Source: Phyllobacteriaceae bacterium (GTDB taxonomy: Bacteria > Pseudomonadota > Alphaproteobacteria > Rhizobiales > Rhizobiaceae). Taken from it: 9,030 nucleotides of DNA. The number at the start of each line of letters is the position of its first letter. The stretch's first letter is position 1. The notes beneath the pieces are model-generated. The model was not told the DNA's origin, searched no databases, and saw nothing but the letters and a program-made list of their open reading frames with translations. The DNA lies in the NCBI GenBank assembly GCA_024645155.1, contig JAHEGF010000129.1, positions 1-9,030 on the forward strand, given 5' to 3'. Shown piece by piece: positions 1-8,137 of this stretch. Position numbers and translations under genes: made by a program.

Positions 1-1386
1 CTGAACCTGCTCGGTGTCCAGGCTCTTGGCATGGGGCTGGGCACACTGATCCGGAAATTGGGCGCCGGGCCCGATATCGTGGTCGGTCATGATTTTCGCA
101 GCTACTCGATGGCAATCAAACTGGCTTTGACATCTGGCCTGATGGCCGCCGGTGCAAGGGTGCGCGACATCGGTCTCGCTCTTTCGCCGATGGCCTATTT
201 CGCCCAGTTTGCGCTCGACGTACCGTCGGTCGCCATGGTCACCGCATCCCACAACGAAAATGGCTGGAGCGGCGTCAAAATGGGGGCCGCACGGCCGTTG
301 ACCTTCGGGCCCGACGAAATGGCGGCACTGCGCGACATCGTGCTTGGCGGAGACTTCGATCTGGTTGGCGGTGGAAGCTGCCAGATCATTGATAATTTTC
401 GCGACCGCTATATCGACGATCTCGTTGCCGGAAAATCAATCAACCGCAAGCTGCGCGTGGTCGCTGCCTGCGGCAACGGCACGGCAGGTGCATTTGCACC
501 ACAAGCCCTGGAACGCATCGGCTGCGATGTCATACCGCTCGATGTTGGGCTCGATCACTCGTTCCCGCGCTATAACCCGAACCCCGAAGACATGAAAATG
601 CTCCATGCCATTCGCGACAAGGTGCTTGAGACCGGCGCCGATGCCGGACTGGGATTTGACGGCGACGGTGATCGCTGCGGTGTCGTGGACAATGAGGGCA
701 ACGAGATTTTCGCCGACAAGGTAGGTGTCATGCTTGCGCGTGACATCTCCGCATTGCATACCGGCTCCATGTTCGTTGCCGATGTCAAATCGACCGGTCT
801 TTATGCGACGGACCCGGTTCTGAAAGCCAATGGCGCAACCACGGATTACTGGAAAACTGGTCACTCATACATCAAGCGCAGGGTAAGTGAACTCGGTGCC
901 ATAGCCGGGTTTGAAAAATCCGGTCACTTCTTCTTCAACGCGCCAATCGGGCGGGGCTACGATGACGGAATACTTACCGCGATTTCGATTTGCCAGATGC
1001 TCGACCGCAATCCATCTGCATCAATGGCTGACCTCTACCGTGCGTTGCCGCTGACATATGGGTCTCCGACAATGTCACCACATTGCGCCGACGAGGAAAA
1101 ATACCGGATTGTCGACGAAGTTGTTGCCCACTTTCAAAAGGTAAAGACAAACGGCGAACCGGTCGCGGGGCAGAAAGTGGCGGACCTTGTGACTGTCAAC
1201 GGAGTGCGTATCGTCGCGGAAGACGGCACCTGGGGGCTCGTGCGTGCTTCGTCAAACAAACCTGAACTGGTTGTCGTCGTCGAAAGCCCGGTATCCGAGG
1301 CACGAAAACGCGAAATGTTTGCTGCAGTCGACAAGGTTTTGCGCACACATCGCGAAGTCGGAGAATACAATCAGACACTGGATTGA
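1..1386 (+). CDS. Phosphomannomutase / phosphoglucomutase family protein (N-terminus outside window)
   Basis: Alpha-D-phosphohexomutase, a cytoplasmic enzyme expected to interconvert mannose-6-phosphate and mannose-1-phosphate (possibly the glucose phosphates too). The reading frame is open from base 1, and the residues before the first ATG at 31 (LNLLGVQALG) read like family sequence, so that ATG is internal and the true start lies upstream. Family landmarks appear in order: phosphoserine loop TASHN with the catalytic Ser at 247-249; metal loop DGDGDR at 658-675; sugar-specificity loop GFEKSGH at 907-927; and C-terminal phosphate-binding motif RASSNKP from 1243. All four domains are thus represented and the C-terminus is complete. 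It lies 26 bases upstream of a guanylyltransferase on the same strand, which makes mannose-1-phosphate supply for GDP-mannose its likely job. Family assignment is firm; mannose rather than glucose preference is inferred from the neighbour. Confidence 0.93.
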   Translation: MNLLGVQALGMGLGTLIRKLGAGPDIVVGHDFRSYSMAIKLALTSGLMAAGARVRDIGLALSPMAYFAQFALDVPSVAMVTASHNENGWSGVKMGAARPLTFGPDEMAALRDIVLGGDFDLVGGGSCQIIDNFRDRYIDDLVAGKSINRKLRVVAACGNGTAGAFAPQALERIGCDVIPLDVGLDHSFPRYNPNPEDMKMLHAIRDKVLETGADAGLGFDGDGDRCGVVDNEGNEIFADKVGVMLARDISALHTGSMFVADVKSTGLYATDPVLKANGATTDYWKTGHSYIKRRVSELGAIAGFEKSGHFFFNAPIGRGYDDGILTAISICQMLDRNPSASMADLYRALPLTYGSPTMSPHCADEEKYRIVDEVVAHFQKVKTNGEPVAGQKVADLVTVNGVRIVAEDGTWGLVRASSNKPELVVVVESPVSEARKREMFAAVDKVLRTHREVGEYNQTLD

Positions 1387-1402
1387 TCCAACGGCTTGAT
1401 AT

Positions 1403-1408
1403 GGGAGG
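1403..1408 (+). promoter_or_regulatory. Ribosome binding site that decides the start of the guanylyltransferase gene
   Basis: GGGAGG lies four bases before the ATG at 1413. The frame is also open from a TTG at 1383 and has an ATG at 1401, but the 1401 ATG overlaps this purine run and the TTG overlaps the previous stop codon. Neither has a comparable site. The 1413 start also places the protein's N-terminus where nucleotidyltransferases of this family usually begin, a few residues before the first beta strand. Confidence 0.6.
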
Positions 1409-1412
1409 CGGC

Positions 1413-3644
1413 ATGGCCGAACGGATAAATTGTTTTGTTATGAGTGGCGGCATCGGTTCACGGCTGTGGCCGCTTTCGCGCGAGGACAATCCCAAGCAGT
1501 TTCATAATCTTTCGGGCAAGGGCTCGATGCTGGTGGCGACCGTAAAACGGCTGCGCGCACGCAAACTCGGTGATGCACCAGTCAATTTGATTGCATCGGA
1601 ACGCCATGCGACGCGGGTGGGTGCGGAACTGGCCGGCATCGATCTTGGAGGCGGGACCCCGATTTTCGAACCGTTGGGACGCAATACGGCCGCCGCAGTT
1701 GCTGTTGCAGCGCTGCATGTTCTCAAAGGCGGAAATGACGGTTTGGCCCTGGTGGTCCCGTCGGATCATGTGATCGAAACCAGCGAACAATTCTGGCAGA
1801 CTGTTGAATTGGGTGTTGAAGCGGCGTCCGCCGGCCGTCTCGTCGTCTTTGGTATCAGGCCGAGCCAGCCCGAGACCGGATACGGATATATCGAAGTCAC
1901 CGGAAAACCGGATTCTGCAGGTGTCAGCGACGTTGTCCGATTTGTCGAGAAACCGGACGAACAAACGGCGGTTTCCTACATGTCGGCTGGTACGTTTTAC
2001 TGGAATGCCGGGATATTCCTGTTCCGTGCCGGCGCAATGCGGGAACTGTTTGCACAACATGCTCCGGAGATCTGGAATCAGGCGGAAAACGCATTGCAAA
2101 CCGCTCGCAGCGAAGTTGCAGGCCTGTTTCTGCCGGTGGAGAGCTACGCGAAAATCGAGCCGATATCCATCGACTATGCGATCGCCGAACATGCCAGCGG
2201 CATTGCGATGGTACCCGCCAAATTCCGCTGGAACGATTTGGGGTCGTGGCAGTCGCTGCTCGAAATTGGCGGCGCCGATGAAAACGGCAATGTGATCATA
2301 GGTGATGTGGTCGCGATCGATTGCCACAATTCCTACCTGAGGAGTTCCGGGAGGCTGCTATCCGCAATCGGCCTCGATGGCATCGCGGTCGTCAATGCCG
2401 GCGATGCGACTTTTGTCGCCCCGGTTGATCAGAGCCAGAACGTGAAAAAGATCGTCGACCAGCTTGAAAAAGGCGGGCGCCTGGAAACCAGGGTCACGCC
2501 GACCCATGATGGTGTGCCGCAATCCGGGGCATGGAAAGATCGCGTGCAACACTGGTTTTTCAACGAGACACTGCCGTTATGGTCCACCGTGGGCGTTGAT
2601 GATCGCCATGGCGGGTTTCATGAGGCACTGTCGTTGGATGGTGTGCCGATGGTGCTGCCGAAACGCATGCGCACCATGGCACGGCAGATTTATGCCTTTG
2701 CCGTTGCCAGGGAACGCGGCTGGGATGGTCCGGCAGACGAATTGATCAGCTCCGGTATCGAGTTCATCAGCAAACATGGACGCACCGGCAGGGGCGGGTG
2801 GGTTCGCGCGCTGAATGTTGACGGAACCATTGCCGATGGCGCTGAGGATATTTACGACCACGCCTTTGTCTTGCTGGCCTTGGCACACGCCTGCAAATGC
2901 GGGGTCGAAGGGGCGGAGCATCTTGGCAGGCAAACCCTGGGATTTGTCGATGCCCATCTTGCGGAACCGGATGGATCCGGGTTTCGTGAAACGCCCGATG
3001 ATGAAGCATTACGCCGGTCGAACCCGCATATGCACATGCTGGAGGCTTTGCTTGCGTGGCATTCTACCACTGCCGAGCAATCCTTTCTCGATCGCGCGGC
3101 AGCCATCGTTGATTTGTTCTGTTTGAAATTCTTCGATGCCGATACATGGACGCTCGGCGAAAACTTCGATCGCCAATGGCAGCCTTTGCCAGGTGATGCC
3201 GGATTGCTGACCGAGCCCGGCCACCACTTCGAATGGGCATCGCTTCTGGTGGATTTTGCGGCTGCAGCCGGTCGCGACGAGATTTTCCCATTTGCCCGGA
3301 AACTTTACGCGTCAGCGGTTGCGAACGGTCTCAATCGCGCGACCGGATTGGCATATGGTTCCGTTACACGGCACGGTTTGCCGGTCGATACAGTGTCGCG
3401 CAGCTGGCCCCAGACCGAAGCGATCAAGGCTGCAATTGCACTTGACGGGATCGCGGGACCCGACATGAAACCCGAGATCGAAGCCCGCGTCGGGCGCCTG
3501 TTCCGGTGGCATATTGATCCAGCACGTTCAGGCCTGTGGATCGATCGCATCGATGAACAGGGCAGACCCTGCGCGGATCAGGTGCCTGCGAGCATTTTTT
3601 ATCATATGGTTACGGCGCTGACACGCTATCTTGACGCCGTCTGA
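1413..3644 (+). CDS. Bifunctional mannose-1-phosphate guanylyltransferase / AGE-family sugar isomerase fusion
   Basis: A 743-residue cytoplasmic two-domain enzyme. Residues 1 to about 350 are a GDP-mannose pyrophosphorylase: nucleotide-binding signature SGGIGSRLWPLSR (11-23) with NPKQF, FVEKPD (178-182, Lys180), FYWNAGIFLF (195-204), PISIDYAIAE (250-259) and the FRWNDLGSW block (271-279). After a linker of about 20 residues, residues 375-743 form an AGE-family (alpha/alpha)6 barrel: KRMRTMARQIYAF (417-429), YDHAFVLLALAHA (481-493), NPHMHMLEALLAWH (537-550), EPGHHFEW (601-608) and IFYHMVTAL (728-736). The two likely catalytic histidines, His604 and His731, are present. In ManC/AlgA-type enzymes the guanylyltransferase is usually followed by a cupin phosphomannose isomerase; here an AGE domain takes that place, so fructose-6-phosphate to mannose-6-phosphate isomerisation is the inferred second activity. 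Epimerisation of another sugar cannot be excluded. The start is chosen by the ribosome binding site at 1403. Confidence 0.9.
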   Translation: MAERINCFVMSGGIGSRLWPLSREDNPKQFHNLSGKGSMLVATVKRLRARKLGDAPVNLIASERHATRVGAELAGIDLGGGTPIFEPLGRNTAAAVAVAALHVLKGGNDGLALVVPSDHVIETSEQFWQTVELGVEAASAGRLVVFGIRPSQPETGYGYIEVTGKPDSAGVSDVVRFVEKPDEQTAVSYMSAGTFYWNAGIFLFRAGAMRELFAQHAPEIWNQAENALQTARSEVAGLFLPVESYAKIEPISIDYAIAEHASGIAMVPAKFRWNDLGSWQSLLEIGGADENGNVIIGDVVAIDCHNSYLRSSGRLLSAIGLDGIAVVNAGDATFVAPVDQSQNVKKIVDQLEKGGRLETRVTPTHDGVPQSGAWKDRVQHWFFNETLPLWSTVGVDDRHGGFHEALSLDGVPMVLPKRMRTMARQIYAFAVARERGWDGPADELISSGIEFISKHGRTGRGGWVRALNVDGTIADGAEDIYDHAFVLLALAHACKCGVEGAEHLGRQTLGFVDAHLAEPDGSGFRETPDDEALRRSNPHMHMLEALLAWHSTTAEQSFLDRAAAIVDLFCLKFFDADTWTLGENFDRQWQPLPGDAGLLTEPGHHFEWASLLVDFAAAAGRDEIFPFARKLYASAVANGLNRATGLAYGSVTRHGLPVDTVSRSWPQTEAIKAAIALDGIAGPDMKPEIEARVGRLFRWHIDPARSGLWIDRIDEQGRPCADQVPASIFYHMVTALTRYLDAV

Positions 3645-3760
3645 AACAGGCTGTCGCGCCAGTTGAAAAGCGGGTTCATGCGCAGACGGGATTTGTTGGA
3701 TGGCCACTTCGTTGCTAGGTTTGGCATCCTGATCACTGCACAACAATCCGGACGCGACTG
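3645..3760. other. Intergenic gap between the GDP-mannose genes and the P450 gene
   Basis: These 116 bases contain no plausible small gene on either strand. I see no hairpin followed by a T-run and no convincing sigma-70 promoter. A TTGTTG/TAGGTT pair with a 17-base spacer (3693-3698, 3716-3721) matches the consensus at only half its positions. The gap is wide enough to hold a separate promoter for the P450 gene, but read-through from the genes upstream is equally possible. Confidence 0.5.
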
Positions 3761-4981
3761 ATGCTCCTTGTCGATTTTTCCGATCCGCAAACCAATGCAA
3801 ACCCGTTCCCGCTGTTTGCACAATTACGCCGGTTGGATCCGGTTCACTGGTCCCAGCCAATGAAGTCATGGATTGTGACCCGGTATGCTGATGTAAAGCG
3901 TATCACGCTCGACAACTCCGATCTGTCGGCAGACCGCCTTCGGCCCTTTTTTGAGGCTGCTCCCGACCAGCGGCGCGGCTATGTCGGCCTCATGACCTAT
4001 CTTGGCCACTGGATGGTTTTCCGCGATCCGCCCGATCACACGCGATTGCGGCGCCTGTTCAACAAGGCATTCACACCTCGGTCTGTCGAAGCTCTGAAAC
4101 CGAATATTGCCGAAATCGTCGACCTGCTGTTGACTGGCCTTGAGGCGAAGGCCAGGCATGACGGCCACGCGGACTGGATTGCCGATTTTGCCTATCCACT
4201 TCCGGCAACTGTCATCATGGATTTGCTCGGCGTTCCTCGCACGGATCTCGATCGGGTGAAGATCTGGTCCGATGAAATCGCCCTGTTTATCGGTTCGGCT
4301 CGCGTTTCAGGTGACAAGTACCGGCGCGCGGAGGAGGGCGCCGTGGCCATGGCAGGCTATTTTCGCACCATCGTCGACCAACGCACTATCGACCCGCAGG
4401 ACGATATCATTAGCCGCCTGGTTGCAGCGCACGATGAGGATGAGGCGCTGACGAAGGACGAGATCATAGCCACATGCATCCTGTTGCTCTTTGCCGGTCA
4501 TGAAACAACGACGAACCTGCTCGGCAACGGGCTGTTGCACACGTTGAACTTTCCCGATCAGTGGAATCGCCTGAAATCCGAACCCTCCATCGTGGAGTCA
4601 GCCGTAGAGGAGTGGCTGCGTTTTGACGGCCCCAGTGGCGCGCTCGCACGCGTCGCCGTTGAGGATGTCGAGATCGGCGGAAGACTTCTGAAAAAAGGTG
4701 ACCGCGTTTATGCCTTCTCCAACTCGGCAAACCGCGATGAGACCCAGTTTGACGATCCCGACGCGCTTGACCTTGGCCGGTCGCCAAATCCGCATCTGAC
4801 CTTCGGACATGGTATCCACTTTTGCCTCGGCGCGCCGCTGGCGCGAATGGAAGCCCAGATTGCAGCAGCGATGCTGATCGAACGATTCCCCAACCTGAAT
4901 ATCCTTCCGGGATTTGCCGCCGAATGGCAGGATTCGCTGATACTTCGCGGAATCAAATCGATGCCGGTAAGTCTGTCCTGA
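3761..4981 (+). CDS. Cytochrome P450, soluble bacterial class
   Basis: A 406-residue haem-thiolate monooxygenase with the normal length of soluble bacterial P450s and no membrane anchor, so cytoplasmic. Visible landmarks are the C-helix haem-propionate motif HTRLRR (93-98), the I-helix oxygen-activation motif AGHETT (245-250), ExxR as EWLR (284-287), and the haem loop FGHGIHFCLGAPLAR (348-362) with axial ligand Cys355. The N-terminal NPFPLFAQLRRLDPVHW is also standard, which supports the ATG at 3761; only a weak GGA at 3750-3752 could act as ribosome binding site, and no other usual start codon lies between the in-frame stop at 3716 and this ATG. Substrate unknown: sequence alone does not place it in a subfamily. 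No ferredoxin or reductase gene is in the window, so electrons must come from partners encoded elsewhere. Its 3' end faces betB across 29 bases. Confidence 0.95.
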   Translation: MLLVDFSDPQTNANPFPLFAQLRRLDPVHWSQPMKSWIVTRYADVKRITLDNSDLSADRLRPFFEAAPDQRRGYVGLMTYLGHWMVFRDPPDHTRLRRLFNKAFTPRSVEALKPNIAEIVDLLLTGLEAKARHDGHADWIADFAYPLPATVIMDLLGVPRTDLDRVKIWSDEIALFIGSARVSGDKYRRAEEGAVAMAGYFRTIVDQRTIDPQDDIISRLVAAHDEDEALTKDEIIATCILLLFAGHETTTNLLGNGLLHTLNFPDQWNRLKSEPSIVESAVEEWLRFDGPSGALARVAVEDVEIGGRLLKKGDRVYAFSNSANRDETQFDDPDALDLGRSPNPHLTFGHGIHFCLGAPLARMEAQIAAAMLIERFPNLNILPGFAAEWQDSLILRGIKSMPVSLS

Positions 4982-5010
4982 ATGCCTGTTTGCTTGCCTG
5001 AAACATGCAC

Positions 5011-6474
5011 CTAGTAGGGGCTTTCGACGTCCCCGGTCTCGACATAGACGGATTTGACCTGTGAGTAGTGCGCCAACGCTTCAATCGCGTTCTCGCGACC
5101 GATACCGGACTGTTTGTAACCACCGAATGGCATCTCAACGGGTGCCAGATTGTAGGTGTTGATCCAGCATGTGCCTGCCTGCATGGCGGCGATAACCCGG
5201 TGAGCGCGCGACAGATTGGCGGTAAACACGCCGGCGGAAAGACCAAATTCGCTGTCATTGGCCCGCAATATCGCTTCTTCTTCATCGCTGAACCGCAACA
5301 CGCTCATGACCGGCCCGAAAATCTCCTCGCGCGCAATGGTCATGGCGTCGGTGACATCGGCAAACACGGTAGGTTCGACGAAAAGATTGCCGCCAAGGCC
5401 CTGGAACCGGGGCGTCCCGCCGCCTGTATGCAACCGGGCGCCTTCCTTCTTGCCTGCCTCGATATAGGCGACCACCTTGTCGAACTGCGCCTTGTTGACC
5501 AATGGCCCCATCTGTGTGTCCGGATCCAGCGGATCACCGAGTCTGATCTTGCGGGTGCGCTCACCGAGACGCTCAAGAAAACGGTCGTGGATGCCGTCCT
5601 GGACAAACACACGGGTGCCATTCGAGCAGACCTGGCCGGAAGAATAGAAATTGCCAAGCATGGCGCCGCCGATCGCGTTTTCCAACTCCGCGTCGTCGAA
5701 AATGATCAGCGGCGATTTGCCGCCGAGTTCCATGGTCGCGTGTTTCATTTGTGAGCCGGCTTGTGCAAGCACCTTGCGCCCCGTGGGAACCGAACCGGTT
5801 AGTGAGACCTTGGCGACATCGGGGTGGCTGGCCAGCGCACCGCCAACATCGCCATACCCCTGAACAACATTGAACAGCCCGGCGGGCAATCCCGCCTCCG
5901 CGTAAATCTCGGCCAGGACCAGCGCCGACAAGGGCGTGTTTTCGGACGGTTTGAAAATCATGGCGTTGCCGGCAGCAAGTGCCGGTGCGGATTTCCATCC
6001 GGCGCCCTGGATCGGATAGTTCCATGCACCGATACCGACACACACGCCCAGGGCTTCCCGGCGCGTGTAGGCAAAAGGCCCGCCCATATCGATATAGTCG
6101 CCGTTGAATCCCGCAATCAGACCACCGAAGAACTCCATGGCTTCGGCTGCGGAAGCGGGGTCGACGATGATGGTTTCCTGGATCGGCCTTCCCGTGTCGA
6201 GCGTTTCGATGCGGGCGATTTCGTCATTTCTAGCCATCACCAGGTCGGCGGCCCGCCGCAATATCCGGCCGCGTTCAACCGGTTTGAGTGCAGCCCACGC
6301 CGGCTGGGCGGCACGGGCAGCGTCAACCGCCTGCTTGACGATAGACGGTGTTGCGGAATGCAGCCTGGCAATGATTTCGCCGGTTGCTGGGTAGGTCACC
6401 TCAACGGGCGCACCAGCCCTGTCCTCAACAAATTTTCCGTCGATGAAATGAGAGGCTTTCGGTTGTACTTGCAT
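5011..6474 (-). CDS. betB: Betaine aldehyde dehydrogenase
   Basis: A 487-residue cytoplasmic NAD(P)-dependent aldehyde dehydrogenase that oxidises betaine aldehyde to glycine betaine, the last step of osmoprotectant synthesis from choline. The catalytic set is complete: Asn152 in GAWNYPIQ, Lys175 in FKPSENTP, the SLTGS nucleotide loop (224-228), general base Glu249 in MELGGKSP and nucleophile Cys283 in GQVCSNGT, followed by EEIFGPV. The C-terminal MPFGGYKQSGIGREN block is typical of the BetB group, and length and catalytic spacing fit BetB. It is the last gene of the bet cluster, nine bases after betA. Membership of the larger aldehyde dehydrogenase superfamily leaves substrate choice open from sequence alone, but the adjacent choline dehydrogenase and choline-sulfatase make BetB by far the best reading. 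Confidence 0.95.
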   Translation of the reverse strand: MQVQPKASHFIDGKFVEDRAGAPVEVTYPATGEIIARLHSATPSIVKQAVDAARAAQPAWAALKPVERGRILRRAADLVMARNDEIARIETLDTGRPIQETIIVDPASAAEAMEFFGGLIAGFNGDYIDMGGPFAYTRREALGVCVGIGAWNYPIQGAGWKSAPALAAGNAMIFKPSENTPLSALVLAEIYAEAGLPAGLFNVVQGYGDVGGALASHPDVAKVSLTGSVPTGRKVLAQAGSQMKHATMELGGKSPLIIFDDAELENAIGGAMLGNFYSSGQVCSNGTRVFVQDGIHDRFLERLGERTRKIRLGDPLDPDTQMGPLVNKAQFDKVVAYIEAGKKEGARLHTGGGTPRFQGLGGNLFVEPTVFADVTDAMTIAREEIFGPVMSVLRFSDEEEAILRANDSEFGLSAGVFTANLSRAHRVIAAMQAGTCWINTYNLAPVEMPFGGYKQSGIGRENAIEALAHYSQVKSVYVETGDVESPY

Positions 6475-6480
6475 CAGGTC

Positions 6481-6485
6481 GTCCT
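6481..6485 (-). promoter_or_regulatory. Ribosome binding site of betB overlapping the betA stop codon
   Basis: On the minus strand the sequence reads TAGGAC, then six bases, then the betB ATG at 6474. The AGGAC site shares bases with the betA stop codon TAG (6486-6484). Ribosomes ending betA therefore stop directly on the betB initiation site, which suggests translational coupling and matched production of the two successive oxidation enzymes. Confidence 0.6.
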
Positions 6486-8133
6486 ATCGGTCGCTGGTTC
6501 GCCAGTTCGGGTGAATCCATGGCTTCAGGTTGGAAGGCGGCAACAATGGGCGTCCGAGAACGTGGTCTGCCGCTTTCTCGCCCGTCATGATGGATGGCGC
6601 GTTGAGATTGCCGTTGGTAATGCGCGGGAATATGGAGGAATCGGCTACCCGTAACCGATCCACACCGATTACCCTGCATTCAGGATCAACCACAGCCAAC
6701 TTGTCATCCTCTTTGCCCATCTTGCACGTACCGCAGGGATGATAGGCGCTTTCTGAGTGATTGCTAATGAAGTCATCAAGTTCTGCATCACTTTGCAAAT
6801 GGGATCCCGGAGAAATCTCCGCCCCGCGGAACGGGTCGAATGCCGCTTGCGAGAAGATTTCCCGGGTTAGCCTTATGCCATGACGGAACTCGGTCCAGTC
6901 GTCGTCATGCGACATGTAGTTGAACCGGATGAGCGGTTTGTCCATCGGATTTCCGGAGCGCAAACGTACGGTACCGCGTGACTTCGATCGCATCGGTCCG
7001 ACATGCGCCTGAAAACCGTGCGCCTGTACAGCGACCTTGCCGTCGTATCTCATCGCCACCGGAAGGAAGTGGAACTGGATATCAGGATAGTCGATCCCGG
7101 CTTGTGATCGCACGAAACCAGCGACTTCGAAATGGTTGGTCGCGCCCAATCCGCTCTTGAACATCAGCCACTCCGCGCCAATCAGCATTTTGGAGAAAAA
7201 GCCGAGGCTGGAATAAAGAGATATCGGTTCGATGCATTCCTGCTGGATGTAGAGTTCAAGATGATCCTGCAGATTTTCGCCAACGCCGGGACGGTCTGCA
7301 ACAACCCCGATCCCGCATTGTGCCAGTTGATCAGCCGGCCCGATGCCCGACAGCATCAATATCTTCGGTGAATTTATGGAAGAGGCAGAAACGATGACTT
7401 CACGCTTTGCTTTAACAACTTGAATCGAATTGTTAAGGCCAATCTCAACACCGATCGCCCGTTGATTCTCGATGACCACGCGGCGCGCGAAATCATTGAC
7501 GAGACTCACGTTTTTTCGTTTCAGCGCCCGGCGCAGATAGGCGTTTGCAGTCGACCAGCGACGCCCGTTCTTGATCGTCTGTTCCATGGCGCCAAAGCCT
7601 TCCTGCTTTTCGCCATTGTAGTCGTTCGTTCGTTCGAATCCGGCTTGCACGCCGGCTTCCACAAACGCCTTGTAAAGCGGGTTTTCACGTTTGCCGCGGC
7701 TGACATGCATGGGGCCATCCTTGCCGCGCCATTCAGGGTCTCCAAATTCCGAATTTTCCATGCGCTTGAAGTACGGCAGCACATCGGCAAAGCTCCAGCC
7801 ACTGGCCCCGCTATCTGCCCAGTGATCGAAATCATGGGCGTGACCGCGAACATAGACCATGCCGTTGATCGAGGATGAACCGCCAAGAACCTTGCCGCGC
7901 GGAGTAGCCAGGCACCGGTTTGCCAGGTTTGGCTCCGGTTCGCTTTCAAATCCCCAATCGTAGCGCGACATGTTCATTGGGAACGACAGCGCCGACGGCA
8001 TCTGGATAAAGGGACCAATATCGGTCCCGCCATACTCGATCACAATGACCGTATGGCGGCCGTCCTCCGACAGACGGTCTGCCATGGCAGCGCCAGCCGA
8101 CCCCGACCCGATAATGACAAAATCTGCTTCCAT
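6484..8133 (-). CDS. betA: Choline dehydrogenase (GMC oxidoreductase)
   Basis: A 549-residue FAD-dependent GMC oxidoreductase oxidising choline to betaine aldehyde; bacterial BetA is usually membrane-associated and feeds electrons to the respiratory chain. Seen in order: the FAD dinucleotide fold IGSGSAG (8-14) near the extreme N-terminus, GMC signature 1 as PRGKVLGGSSSINGMVYVRG (78-97), GMC signature 2 as SASSINSPKILMLSGIGP (249-266), the YHPCGTCKMG block (464-473) with likely catalytic His465, and NGNLNAPSIMTGEKAADHV with Asn511. The tail PWIHPNWRTSDR is typical of BetA. The frame is open from a TTG at 8172 inside betC, but the ATG at 8133 puts the FAD motif at its normal distance from the N-terminus and has a modest GGCGAG at 8146-8141. 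Gaps are four bases from betC and nine to betB. Confidence 0.95.
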   Translation of the reverse strand: MEADFVIIGSGSAGAAMADRLSEDGRHTVIVIEYGGTDIGPFIQMPSALSFPMNMSRYDWGFESEPEPNLANRCLATPRGKVLGGSSSINGMVYVRGHAHDFDHWADSGASGWSFADVLPYFKRMENSEFGDPEWRGKDGPMHVSRGKRENPLYKAFVEAGVQAGFERTNDYNGEKQEGFGAMEQTIKNGRRWSTANAYLRRALKRKNVSLVNDFARRVVIENQRAIGVEIGLNNSIQVVKAKREVIVSASSINSPKILMLSGIGPADQLAQCGIGVVADRPGVGENLQDHLELYIQQECIEPISLYSSLGFFSKMLIGAEWLMFKSGLGATNHFEVAGFVRSQAGIDYPDIQFHFLPVAMRYDGKVAVQAHGFQAHVGPMRSKSRGTVRLRSGNPMDKPLIRFNYMSHDDDWTEFRHGIRLTREIFSQAAFDPFRGAEISPGSHLQSDAELDDFISNHSESAYHPCGTCKMGKEDDKLAVVDPECRVIGVDRLRVADSSIFPRITNGNLNAPSIMTGEKAADHVLGRPLLPPSNLKPWIHPNWRTSDR

Positions 8134-8137
8134 TGAT

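Noticed and set aside
1458..2327. Minus-strand open frame (289 codons) antisense to the guanylyltransferase domain
   Set aside because: It is a shadow of a gene with clear family motifs; the translation has no domain-like pattern.
3637..3689. Inverted repeat CCGTCTG / CAGACGG around the stop of the fusion gene, a possible terminator
   Set aside because: The arms are only seven bases and are separated by 39 bases, with no T-run after the second arm; the first arm overlaps the stop codon. Chance pairing is likely.
3693..3721. TTGTTG-17-TAGGTT as a sigma-70 promoter for the P450 gene
   Set aside because: Each hexamer matches the consensus at only about three of six positions, which is common by chance.
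5017..5034. GGGG...CCCC hairpin near the end of betB
   Set aside because: The stem is four pairs with a ten-base loop, it lies inside the coding region and no T-run follows on either strand.
5068..5754. Plus-strand open frame (228 codons) antisense to the 3' half of betB
   Set aside because: It is a coding shadow of the aldehyde dehydrogenase, with no recognisable domain and no distinct ribosome site noted.
5824..6654. Long plus-strand open frame (276 codons) antisense to betB and the end of betA
   Set aside because: It lies wholly opposite two well-supported genes, its translation shows no recognisable motif, and open antisense frames are expected in GC-rich coding DNA with strong third-position bias.
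7622..7636. Short tandem TTCG tetranucleotide run inside betA that might allow phase variation
   Set aside because: There are only three full copies, the reading frame is intact and the encoded residues fit the protein; this is too short to suggest slippage-based switching.
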